Positions 1 to 6,389 of a stretch of DNA of 10,406 nt are shown here, piece by piece. The notes under the pieces are model-generated. The model worked only from the letters and a program-made list of their open reading frames with translations. It searched no databases and had not been told where the DNA came from. Every line of letters begins with the position of its first letter. The stretch's first letter is position 1. Both the position numbers and the translations under genes were made by a program. Origin of the DNA: Nitrososphaeria archaeon (GTDB lineage: Archaea; Thermoproteota; Nitrososphaeria; Geothermarchaeales; JDFR-13); NCBI GenBank assembly GCA_027000765.1, contig JALTNJ010000235.1, positions 1 to 10,406 on the forward strand, written 5' to 3'.

Positions 1-258
1 GAGGTCTCAGACGAGTATGTTATTATCAAGAACTTCGCTGGTGAACGTGGGGTTAGGAAGGCTAGGATAATGCCTGGAGTGAAGGTTGAGGTTGTTAAAA
101 AAGGCAGTGATACCGACGTGATTGTAAAGGGAATTGATAAGGATGCTGTAGGCCAGACTGCGGCGAATATTTACCTTGCTACGAAGGTTAAGAATAAGGA
201 TCCACGTGTATTCCTAGACGGTATCTATGTATATTACAAGGGGGAGGGTATGGCATGA
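1..258 (+). CDS. rpl6: Large-subunit ribosomal protein L6 (uL6), C-terminal part only
   Basis: The reading frame is open from the first base and ends at TGA 256-258, giving the last 85 residues. The segment GIDKDAVGQTAANI is the conserved C-terminal signature of archaeal L6, and the protein ends in a DGIYVYYKGE stretch typical of the family. L6 binds 23S rRNA near the factor-binding site of the large subunit. Archaeal L6 is about 180 residues, so roughly the N-terminal half lies outside the window. Its stop overlaps the L32e start (ATGA at 255-258), which suggests translational coupling within the spc operon. An internal ATG at 70 is simply a methionine inside the protein and not a start. Identification rests on recognised motifs and on the gene order. 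Confidence 0.95.
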   Translation, partial: EVSDEYVIIKNFAGERGVRKARIMPGVKVEVVKKGSDTDVIVKGIDKDAVGQTAANIYLATKVKNKDPRVFLDGIYVYYKGEGMA

Positions 259-665
259 CTAAGAAACCTGTGTTGACGGAGGAAGAAATCAGGCTGTTCG
301 AGCTTAAGTATAGTATTATTAAGAAGAAGCTTCCGAGGTTCATCCGTCAGGAGAGCTGGAGATATGTACGTATTAAGGAGAGTTGGAGGCGTCCCCGTGG
401 TAAGGATAGTAAGATGCGTCTACGTAAGAAAGGCCGTCCCCCTCTTCCCAGGATAGGGTATAGGACGCCTAAGCTAGTTAGGGGAAGGCATCCCTCTGGG
501 TTTGAAGAGGTCCTAGTATATAATGTGAAGGATGTTGAGACGAAGGTCACGGATCCCAATAGACAGGCTATAAGGATCGCTGGGTCAGTGGGTAAGAGGA
601 AGCGGATGGAGATCATTAAATATGCTGATAAACATGGTATTCGTGTATTGAATAGGAGGTTGTAG
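255..665 (+). CDS. rpl32e: Large-subunit ribosomal protein L32e (eL32)
   Basis: This 136-residue basic protein is an archaeal/eukaryal-specific large-subunit protein. The core RQESWRYVRIKESWRRPRG, the following KMRLRKKGRPPLPRIGYRTPK and the segment HPSGFEEVLVYNV are characteristic of L32e. Length matches the archaeal family (about 125-140 residues). The ATG overlaps the L6 stop by four bases, and a GGGGGAGGG purine tract just upstream serves as ribosome binding site. It lies between L6 and L19e, the usual archaeal spc order. Nothing is odd about it; the minus-strand frame across 347-616 is a shadow of this gene. Confidence 0.97.
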   Translation: MTKKPVLTEEEIRLFELKYSIIKKKLPRFIRQESWRYVRIKESWRRPRGKDSKMRLRKKGRPPLPRIGYRTPKLVRGRHPSGFEEVLVYNVKDVETKVTDPNRQAIRIAGSVGKRKRMEIIKYADKHGIRVLNRRL

Positions 666-669
666 GATT

Positions 670-1098
670 ATGGTGAACATAGGTCTTAAGAGACGGCTTA
701 TCGCTAGGATGCTCGGAGTGGGGGTTGATAGGGTCTGGATAGATCCGGATCATCTTGATGATATAGCCGATATAGATACTAGGGAGGATGTTAGGATACT
801 TATTAGAAAGGGTTATGTTAAGATAAAGCCTGTAGAGGGTCAGACGATTCGGAGACGAAGTGGTAAGAGAGGACCGGGTAGTAAGAAGGGTAAGAAGACT
901 GCTAGGATGACTAAGAAGGAGATGTGGATGATGCGTGTCAGGGCACAGAGAAAGTTCCTACGTATGCTTAGGGATAAGGGTAGGATAACTAAGAGCCAGT
1001 ATAGAAAGCTTTATATGCTGGTTAAGGGAGGTATGTTTAGGTCTAAGGCGCATCTGAAGACGTATATTAGACAGAGGATATTGGCTGGTGAGGAGTAA
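670..1098 (+). CDS. rpl19e: Large-subunit ribosomal protein L19e (eL19)
   Basis: A 142-residue, strongly basic protein of the large subunit, present in archaea and eukaryotes but not bacteria. Recognisable parts are the N-terminal LKRRLIARMLGVGVDRVWIDP, the glycine-lysine rich GKRGPGSKKGKKTARMTKKE linker, and the C-terminal helical segment with KSQYRKLYMLVKGGMFRSKAHL. Length fits archaeal L19e (about 150). The ATG at 670 is preceded by AGGAGGT at 654-660, which lies inside the end of L32e. The stop TAA shares one base with the next start (TAATG), so L18 translation is probably coupled. Confidence 0.97.
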   Translation: MVNIGLKRRLIARMLGVGVDRVWIDPDHLDDIADIDTREDVRILIRKGYVKIKPVEGQTIRRRSGKRGPGSKKGKKTARMTKKEMWMMRVRAQRKFLRMLRDKGRITKSQYRKLYMLVKGGMFRSKAHLKTYIRQRILAGEE

Positions 1099-1700
1099 TG
1101 GGTAGGGCTAAGGGACCGACATATAGGGTGCCATATAGGAGGAAAAGGGAGCATAGGACTGACTATAGGCTCCGGAAGGAGCTTCTAAAGAGTAAGAAGC
1201 CGTTTTTCATAGTTAGGAGAAGCAATAGATACATAACAATAAGTATATCCGTACCCGCCATAGGTGGTGACAAGACTCTATTTACGGTTTCATCCAAGGA
1301 ATTAGCTAAGAAATATGGCTGGATTGGGCTTAAAAACACCCCCGCAGCATATTTGACCGGGTTATTAGCTGGTAAGAAGGCTCTTGAGATGGGTGTTAAG
1401 GAAGCTGTTGTAAACCTAGGCTATGCATGGTCAAAGAGGGCGTCAATCCCATTTGCAGCTGCGATGGGGGCGGTTGACGCTGGGATGGAGATACCTATTG
1501 GGGAGAAGGCCATGGTTGATGAATCACGTATAAGGGGGGAGCATATAGCTGAGTATGCTAAGATGCTTAAGGAAACAGACCCTGATTTATTTAAGAGGAG
1601 GTTTTCAAAATATTTAGAAGCCGGGGTAGATCCGGTGGATATCCCCAAACGATTTGATGATGTTAAGGAGAAGATATTAGGTGGTGAAGATGGCGAATAA
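1098..1700 (+). CDS. rpl18: Large-subunit ribosomal protein L18 (uL18, archaeal/eukaryal L5-like length)
   Basis: This 200-residue protein is the archaeal form of uL18, which binds 5S rRNA with L5 in the central protuberance. Visible signatures are the N-terminal GPTYRVPYRRKREHRTDYRLRK-type segment, RRSNRYITISI, and NTPAAYLTGLLAGKKAL, all conserved in archaeal and eukaryal L18. The length is much greater than the roughly 120 residues of bacterial L18, as expected for this domain of life. The ATG overlaps the L19e stop by one base, with GGTGAGGAG at 1087-1095 as ribosome binding site. The 3' end overlaps the S5 start region. Confidence 0.97.
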   Translation: MGRAKGPTYRVPYRRKREHRTDYRLRKELLKSKKPFFIVRRSNRYITISISVPAIGGDKTLFTVSSKELAKKYGWIGLKNTPAAYLTGLLAGKKALEMGVKEAVVNLGYAWSKRASIPFAAAMGAVDAGMEIPIGEKAMVDESRIRGEHIAEYAKMLKETDPDLFKRRFSKYLEAGVDPVDIPKRFDDVKEKILGGEDGE

Positions 1701-2328
1701 AGTTGAGCCTGTACCTGAGGAGTGGGAGCCTAGAACTAGATTAGGTAGGCTCGTTAAGGAGGGTAAGATCACGTCTATATACGAGATCTTTATGAATAAT
1801 TATCCTATTAAGGAGCCTGAGATTGTAAGGGCTCTTGTACCCAACCTAGAGTATGAGATTATAGAGATTAGGTTGGTTCAGAAGATGACCGACGCCGGTA
1901 GACGATCTAAATTCAGGGCTGTAGTAGCCGTCGGTAACCGAGATGGGTTGGTTGGCGTCGGGGCTGATAAGGCTAAGCAGGTTCATCAGGCTATTCAGAA
2001 GGCTCTTAATAGAGCCTTATTAAACATTGCTCCTGTTAGAAGAGGCTGTGGAAGCTGGGAATGTGGATGTGGAACCCAGCATTCTCTCCTGACTGCCTCT
2101 GAAGGTAAGTGGGGTAGCGTACGTGTATATCTAAAGCCGGCTCCAAGAGGACTTGGTATAGTTGCTGGAGACACCGCAAAAATTGTTCTAGAGTTGGCGG
2201 GGGTAGCCGATGTATGGGCAATAGCCTTTGGAGAGACTAGAACCCCCCTATCTTTCGCCATGGCTAGTTACGATGCCCTTAGAAATACCTACCGTATTGT
2301 ATCTAGAGACTATTGGCAGGAGGTGTAA
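1690..2328 (+). CDS. rps5: Small-subunit ribosomal protein S5 (uS5)
   Basis: S5 lines the mRNA entry region of the 30S subunit and affects decoding fidelity. The conserved S5 domain is clear: KMTDAGRRSKFRAVVAVGNRDGLVGVG, then PVRRGCGSWECGCGTQHS, then KPAPRGLGIVAGDTAK. I chose ATG 1690 (MANKVEPVPEEWEPRT), preceded by GGTGG/GGTGA in 1680-1687. In-frame GTG codons at 1681 and 1684 would add two or three residues and cannot be excluded. From the ATG the protein is 212 residues, normal for archaeal S5. It overlaps the L18 tail by 11 bases. The cluster C120, C125, C127, H131 looks like a potential metal site, known from memory in archaeal members and absent from bacterial S5. Confidence 0.96.
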   Translation: MANKVEPVPEEWEPRTRLGRLVKEGKITSIYEIFMNNYPIKEPEIVRALVPNLEYEIIEIRLVQKMTDAGRRSKFRAVVAVGNRDGLVGVGADKAKQVHQAIQKALNRALLNIAPVRRGCGSWECGCGTQHSLLTASEGKWGSVRVYLKPAPRGLGIVAGDTAKIVLELAGVADVWAIAFGETRTPLSFAMASYDALRNTYRIVSRDYWQEV

Positions 2329-2336
2329 TCCTGGTA

Positions 2337-2801
2337 ATGACCGCATACCTAGTGATACGTATTAGGGGACAGCCTGATGTTAGATACGATATTAAGGAGA
2401 CGTTGAAACGCCTACGCCTACATAAGAAGTTTCATGCTACGATCGTGCCAGATGACCCTATTTATAAATCCATGTTGTTTAAGGTAAAGGACTATGTGGC
2501 TTATGGACCGGTTGACACGGAGACCGTTAAATCGATCCTGTTGAAGAGAGGTAGGCTCATAGGTGACAAGCCTTTTACAGAGGAGTATGTAAAGGAGGTC
2601 TTGAAAACAACTATAGATGAGTTGGCTGAGAAGATAGCTAAGGGAGAGCTTAAGCTCAAGGATGTAAAGGGGCTTAAACCAGTTTTCAGGCTTCATCCAC
2701 CACGTGGTGGATTCAAGAGATCCACTAAGAAGCTAGTCTCAGCAGGCGGTGAATTAGGGTATAGGGAGGATATAGATAAGCTTGTTGTGAAGATGCTCTA
2801 A
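2337..2801 (+). CDS. rpl30: Large-subunit ribosomal protein L30 (uL30, archaeal L7-like)
   Basis: This 154-residue large-subunit protein begins MTAYLVIRIRGQPDVRYDIKETLKRLRLHKKFHA, the ferredoxin-like L30 fold with the conserved IRIRG and LRL motifs. It extends to HPPRGGFK near the C-terminus, as in archaeal and eukaryal (L7) homologues. Bacterial L30 is only about 60 residues. I chose ATG 2337, with a strong GGAGGTG at 2319-2325 about 11 bases upstream and straddling the S5 stop. A TTG at 2313 in the same frame would add eight residues and would precede that ribosome binding site, so it is unlikely. A non-standard CTG at 2331 would have better spacing, but I do not favour it. The gene ends the first transcription block before a promoter gap. 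Confidence 0.95.
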   Translation: MTAYLVIRIRGQPDVRYDIKETLKRLRLHKKFHATIVPDDPIYKSMLFKVKDYVAYGPVDTETVKSILLKRGRLIGDKPFTEEYVKEVLKTTIDELAEKIAKGELKLKDVKGLKPVFRLHPPRGGFKRSTKKLVSAGGELGYREDIDKLVVKML

Positions 2802-2813
2802 TGCGAATATGCC

Positions 2814-2844
2814 TTTATAAATATTATTATCTAATTCTTAAATA
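2814..2844 (+). promoter_or_regulatory. Candidate promoter for rpl15-secY block (two TATA-like boxes)
   Basis: The 87-base gap between L30 and L15 is A+T rich and holds TTTATAAATA at 2814-2823 and TTCTTAAATA at 2835-2844. Both resemble archaeal TATA boxes. Initiation about 25-27 bases past the second box would fall near 2866-2870, leaving a short leader that carries the ribosome binding site GGAGGAGG (2877-2884). This suggests that L15, SecY and the downstream genes have their own promoter in addition to any read-through from the upstream ribosomal genes. Confidence 0.5.
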
Positions 2845-2888
2845 CTATTGAGGGTTTAGATGTAATTTAATTAGTTGGAGGAGGATGG

Positions 2889-3302
2889 TTGCCGATGCCT
2901 CATAGTAAACGTAAAACTAGGTGGTATAGAGGTAGTAGATATCATGGATGGGGCCAGATAGGCCAGCATAGGAAGTCTGGAGCCCGTGGAGGCTTTGGAA
3001 AAGCCGGTATGAAGAAGCATAAATGGTTTTATGTCCTTAAATATGAGCCTGATCACTTTGGTAAACATGGATTTGTATCCCATAGGCCTAGGAAAAAGGC
3101 CATGAACATAAGTGATTTAGAGCGTTTTATCTCCCAAGGAGTTAAGGAGATAAATCTTGATGAGATGGGTATTGATAAGTTGCTCGCCAAGGGTAAGATT
3201 ACGGTTCCAGTGAAGGTCATTGTTAAAGAGGCTAGTGAGAAGGCTATTGAGAAGATCAAGGCTGCTGGTGGAGAAGTAGTATTGTTATCTGAGGCCGAAT
3301 AG
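2889..3302 (+). CDS. rpl15: Large-subunit ribosomal protein L15 (uL15)
   Basis: L15 binds 23S rRNA early in large-subunit assembly. The N-terminus HSKRKTRWYRGSRYHGWGQIGQHRKSGARGGFGKAG is the typical arginine/glycine-rich L15 tail with the GQHRKSGARGG core, followed by the KHKW segment of archaeal members. The globular C-terminal part contains INLDEMGIDKLLAKGKI and VPVKVIVKEASEKAIEKIKAAGGEV. Two starts are possible. TTG 2889 (135+ residues, M-P-M-P-H-S) lies 4-7 bases from the GGAGGAGG at 2877-2884; ATG 2895 lies 10 or more bases from it. Spacing favours TTG, codon preference favours ATG. The gene is followed after 11 bases by secY. Confidence 0.94.
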   Translation: MPMPHSKRKTRWYRGSRYHGWGQIGQHRKSGARGGFGKAGMKKHKWFYVLKYEPDHFGKHGFVSHRPRKKAMNISDLERFISQGVKEINLDEMGIDKLLAKGKITVPVKVIVKEASEKAIEKIKAAGGEVVLLSEAE

Positions 3303-3313
3303 GTCGTTGAAAG

Positions 3314-4723
3314 ATGGTTGTAAAGAAGTTTTTTAGGCAAATCGCGTATATCTTACCAGAGGTTGAGAAGCCTAAGAAACATCTTTCTCTAAGGACTAAA
3401 TTGATTTGGACAGGTATCGTCCTCCTCCTATACCTGATAATGGGTGAGATACCCTTATTCGGTATAGCTGCGGGTGCACAGGACCCCTTTAAATATGCGA
3501 GGATTATATTCGCATCTAAGAGAGGCTCTCTTCTAGAGTTGGGTATAGGGCCTATAGTAACTGCAGGCCTTATTCTCCAGCTCTTGGCAGGCGCTGAGAT
3601 AATACGATTTGATTTCACAGACCCAGAGGATAGGGCTGTGTTCACAGCAGCCACTAAGTTTCTAACTATAATTGTTACTATTGTTGAGGCCGCGGCCTTT
3701 ATAATGTCTGGTTTAATCCAGCCCCAACAGTTCTCCTTTACGATAATCACCGTTGTATTCATACAATTGATTTTAGCCACTATTATCCTGATGTTGCTGG
3801 ACGAGCTTGTGCAAAAGGGCTGGGGCCTAGGTAGTGGAATTAGTCTCTTTATTGCAGTGGGTGTGGCGGAAGCCATATTCCTAAACTTATTCAGCGTTCT
3901 ACCCGTTCAGGAGAACGGTGAGTTACTTCCATATGGTCTTATCCCCTACTTAATCTCCAAGGGTATGAGTGGTGAATGGGCCTCTGCACTTATCCGACCC
4001 ACGAACTTCCCCAGTATACTTGGGTTCATAGCGACCCTAGTAACTATATTCGTCATATTATATGCAGAGGGTATCCGTATTGAGATACCTATCTCCATGG
4101 CCCGGTACCGTGGTGTTAGAAGCGTATATCCAATTAAGCTCCTATACGTATCTAACATCCCCATCATCCTGGCTTCTACATTGATAATGGACATGCAGCT
4201 GATGTCGCAGGTTCTCTGGACGTCATTTAATCCAAATAATGCTGACCCGCTCTTCAACTTAATCATCCAGATGGAGAACCACACGATTACAGGCGGTCTA
4301 ATGTATTATCTCATGCCTCCCCAAGATTATTTCCAGGCGGTGTCAGATCCGATTAGGACTATCACTTTCTCTATTATGATGATTATAATGGCGATTATAT
4401 TCGCTGTCGTATGGGTTGAGGTCGGTGGCTTATCTCCCGAGAAAGTGTCTCAGCAGCTGATCGACTCGGGAATGCAGATTCCTGGATTTAGGAGGAGGGC
4501 ATATTCAATTAACATCATACTAAAGAAGTACATTCCTGTGGTCACTATTGTAGGTGGTTTCTTCGTAGGTGTCATAGCCGCTTTATCACAGATATTCGGT
4601 GTATTCGGTGGAGGAATGGGTATCCTCCTTATGATAGATATCCTAATGCAGTATTACCAGCTGCTGATGAAGGAGCAGCTGGAGGAGATGTATCCAGCTA
4701 TCCATCGGCTTATCAAGGTGTAG
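3314..4723 (+). CDS. secY: Preprotein translocase subunit SecY (Sec61 alpha)
   Basis: This 469-residue protein is the channel subunit of the Sec translocon, which passes unfolded proteins across or into the cytoplasmic membrane with SecE and Sec61 beta. The N-terminal amphipathic segment (KKFFRQIAYILPEVEKP) precedes the first membrane helix at about residues 28-48. The plug/TM2 region is around 70-93 (SLLELGIGPIVTAGLILQLL). The conserved GWGLGSGISLFI loop lies near 169-180. The cytoplasmic C4 loop is PISMARYRGVRSVYPIK, and the C5 loop SQQLIDSGMQIPGFRRR near 380-395 carries the ribosome-contacting arginines. Length and about ten membrane helices fit archaeal SecY. It sits between L15 and adkA, its standard archaeal location. 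The ribosome binding site upstream is weak. Confidence 0.98.
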   Translation: MVVKKFFRQIAYILPEVEKPKKHLSLRTKLIWTGIVLLLYLIMGEIPLFGIAAGAQDPFKYARIIFASKRGSLLELGIGPIVTAGLILQLLAGAEIIRFDFTDPEDRAVFTAATKFLTIIVTIVEAAAFIMSGLIQPQQFSFTIITVVFIQLILATIILMLLDELVQKGWGLGSGISLFIAVGVAEAIFLNLFSVLPVQENGELLPYGLIPYLISKGMSGEWASALIRPTNFPSILGFIATLVTIFVILYAEGIRIEIPISMARYRGVRSVYPIKLLYVSNIPIILASTLIMDMQLMSQVLWTSFNPNNADPLFNLIIQMENHTITGGLMYYLMPPQDYFQAVSDPIRTITFSIMMIIMAIIFAVVWVEVGGLSPEKVSQQLIDSGMQIPGFRRRAYSINIILKKYIPVVTIVGGFFVGVIAALSQIFGVFGGGMGILLMIDILMQYYQLLMKEQLEEMYPAIHRLIKV

Positions 4724-4727
4724 TCAC

Positions 4728-5324
4728 ATGGGTGGTGTTGTAATAGTATCTGGATTACCTGGTGTCGGTAAGTCTACAGTCCTTAATATCGCTATTGAGC
4801 GACTTAGGGAAGAGGGGCTTAAGGTCGAGTTGGTAAACTATGGTACTGTCATGCTGGAGGAGGCGTTGAGGAATAAGCTCGTTAATCATAGGGATGAGAT
4901 GCGTAAGCTGAAGGTCTCTGAACAGCTTCGTCTCCAGAAGCTTGCCGCTGAGAAGTTATATGAGTTGTCTAAGGAAGTTGATCTACTGCTTGTCGACACC
5001 CACCTATTTATATTGACTCCAAGGGGGAGATGGCCAGGATTATCAGTCAATAACTTGAGTGCCTTGGATGTTAAACAGGTTATTGTTGTAGAGGCGGATC
5101 CAGAGGAGATTATAGAGCGTAGGCTTAGTGATAAGACTAGGATACGTGAGATGGAGAGCCGAGAATCTATTATAGATGATCTAAATTATAATAGGTATCT
5201 GGCTGCGGCCCTAAGCGTATTTACGAGTAGCCCAGTGATCTTTGTGGCTAACCATACTGGTAAGGCTGAGGAGGCGGCGGATGCAATTTATAAGGTTTTG
5301 AGGAAATTGGCTGATGAACTATGA
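4728..5324 (+). CDS. adkA: Archaeal-type adenylate kinase AdkA
   Basis: The enzyme interconverts ATP + AMP and 2 ADP. It is the archaeal form, distinct from bacterial Adk and lacking the usual LID domain. The P-loop GLPGVGKST is at residues 9-17. The motif HRDEMRKL (54-61) corresponds to the family's characteristic DRDEMRKL with His in place of the first Asp. DTHLFILTPRGRWPGL follows the central strand and is also typical. Length of 198 matches the archaeal family (about 190-200). The start has AGGTG (4716-4720) upstream, overlapping the SecY stop region, and its own stop overlaps the DUF106 start as ATGA. Location directly behind secY is conserved in archaea. Confidence 0.95.
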   Translation: MGGVVIVSGLPGVGKSTVLNIAIERLREEGLKVELVNYGTVMLEEALRNKLVNHRDEMRKLKVSEQLRLQKLAAEKLYELSKEVDLLLVDTHLFILTPRGRWPGLSVNNLSALDVKQVIVVEADPEEIIERRLSDKTRIREMESRESIIDDLNYNRYLAAALSVFTSSPVIFVANHTGKAEEAADAIYKVLRKLADEL

Positions 5325-5776
5325 ATCTACATGATCCACTAATCGCTATACTAGTTATCATGGTCGTAGCCTTTATAATGAACCTCATATCCAACGTCCT
5401 GAACAAGTATCTAGTTTATACACCGGACTATATTGAGAAGAAGAAGTTCATCAGTACGGTTAGGAAAGAATATATGGAGGCCACTAAACGCAAGGATGAG
5501 AAGCAGCTTAAGAAGCTTGAGAAGAAGATTCAGAGCATGAAGAAGATGGAGGCAGAGATATCGATGAAGGCATTCAGGCCACTGATATTTACATTCGGTC
5601 TTTTCTGGCTTATGTGGTGGTGGCTAAGCGGGGTCTATGGGGAGATGGGGGCTTTCATCGTCATGCCAATACCCCTTCCATACCTTGGCTCTGCCCTCAA
5701 TTTCTTCGGTTGGTATATCCTTGCATCCTTCTGGTTTGGTGTATTGCTGAGGAAACTGCTTCTTCCCGATGTGTAG
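5321..5776 (+). CDS. DUF106 membrane protein, YidC/Oxa1/EMC3-like insertase (archaeal Ylp1)
   Basis: The 151-residue protein has a membrane helix at about 7-25, a highly charged coiled-coil-like cytoplasmic region at about 38-80 (rich in KK, EK, MKKM), a second membrane helix at about 85-102 with a WLMWWW cluster, and a third near 125-146. This three-helix layout with a cytoplasmic helical hairpin is that of archaeal DUF106 proteins, structurally related to YidC/Oxa1 and to eukaryotic EMC3, TMCO1 and GET1. It likely helps insert membrane proteins at the ribosome, alone or with the Sec channel. Its position between secY-adkA and cmk in a ribosomal operon supports that. The start overlaps the adkA stop by four bases, so translation is probably coupled. 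Confidence 0.9.
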   Translation: MNLHDPLIAILVIMVVAFIMNLISNVLNKYLVYTPDYIEKKKFISTVRKEYMEATKRKDEKQLKKLEKKIQSMKKMEAEISMKAFRPLIFTFGLFWLMWWWLSGVYGEMGAFIVMPIPLPYLGSALNFFGWYILASFWFGVLLRKLLLPDV

Positions 5777-5795
5777 ATTGCCTGTTTATGGTTAA

Positions 5796-5804
5796 GTTTT
5801 TAAG
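5796..5804 (+). promoter_or_regulatory. TATA box of cmk, consistent with a leaderless transcript
   Basis: GTTTTTAAG lies in the 55-base gap between DUF106 and cmk. Its centre is about 30 bases from the cmk ATG at 5832, so initiation would occur at or within a few bases of the start codon. No Shine-Dalgarno motif precedes that ATG (the bases just upstream are CTTCTAACA). Both facts point to a leaderless cmk mRNA. The call is from sequence only. Confidence 0.55.
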
Positions 5805-5831
5805 ATATTTCACCATATTTTACTTCTAACA

Positions 5832-6389
5832 ATGAAGGCTAAGAAAGTAATCATAGCATTATCCGGATTCCATGGAACAGGTAAGAGTAGCCTAGCCAGG
5901 GATATCGCTGAAAAATATGGTTTAAAGGTTGTTTCCTCGGGAATGGTGTTCCGGAAGATTGCTGAGGAGATGGGTCTGACCCTGGAGGAACTCTCGCGTC
6001 TAGCAGAGGAGTCTCCCGAGATCGATGAGATGATAGATAGTAGGCTGAAGAAGCTGGCTATGGAGGGTGGTGTGGTTGCCGACGCCCTATTGTCGGGTTG
6101 GATGCTTAAAGATATAGCACATATCAAGATATGGCTTAAGGCGCCTAAGGAAGTCCGGATACGTAGGATCGCGGATAGGGAGAACAGGGGTTATGAGGAG
6201 GTTCATAGAGAGACCATTGCTAGGGAGGAGTCGGAGATAAAGCGGTTCAAGAGATACTATAATATTGATTTAAACGATTTATCAATATACGATTTCGTTA
6301 TCTCAACACATCCATATGACTATGAGTCTGTTAAAAATATATTGTTCTCAATTATAGACGGATATTTGAAGGTTGTCTCTGATGAGTAG
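5832..6389 (+). CDS. cmk: Archaeal cytidylate kinase
   Basis: Predicted to phosphorylate CMP/dCMP with ATP in pyrimidine nucleotide metabolism. The P-loop SGFHGTGKSS is at residues 11-20. The segment EEMGLTLEELSRLAEESPEIDEMID and the C-terminal YYNIDLNDLSIYDFVIST are hallmarks of the archaeal Cmk family. The basic segment RIRRIADRENRGYEEV is the LID-like region. Length of 185 is normal. Two places look different from the common archaeal forms I recall: GMVFR at 37-41 rather than G(D/E)xFR, and ADALLSGWM at 83-91 rather than EGRLAGWM. So substrate preference could differ. Its end overlaps the Cbf5 start. Position next to cbf5 is standard in archaea. Confidence 0.9.
   Translation: MKAKKVIIALSGFHGTGKSSLARDIAEKYGLKVVSSGMVFRKIAEEMGLTLEELSRLAEESPEIDEMIDSRLKKLAMEGGVVADALLSGWMLKDIAHIKIWLKAPKEVRIRRIADRENRGYEEVHRETIAREESEIKRFKRYYNIDLNDLSIYDFVISTHPYDYESVKNILFSIIDGYLKVVSDE

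Noticed and set aside
1995..2261. Minus-strand frames opposite S5
   Set aside because: Two overlapping frames antisense to conserved S5 motifs; Cys/His residues there are mirrored from the S5 codons.
3256..3876. Long minus-strand open frame (206 codons) opposite L15/SecY
   Set aside because: It lies wholly antisense to two certain genes, has no recognisable family, and its composition (Ile/Thr/Ser-rich) is what a reversed membrane-protein gene yields.
3946..4284. Minus-strand frame of 112 codons opposite SecY
   Set aside because: Antisense shadow of secY with no motif or promoter.
5614..5829. Plus-strand 71-codon frame overlapping the end of DUF106
   Set aside because: It runs in a different frame inside a recognisable DUF106 membrane domain, has no ribosome binding site and covers the cmk promoter.
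5810..6127. Minus-strand 105-codon frame opposite cmk
   Set aside because: Antisense to the Cmk P-loop region; Ser/Arg-rich and without family features.
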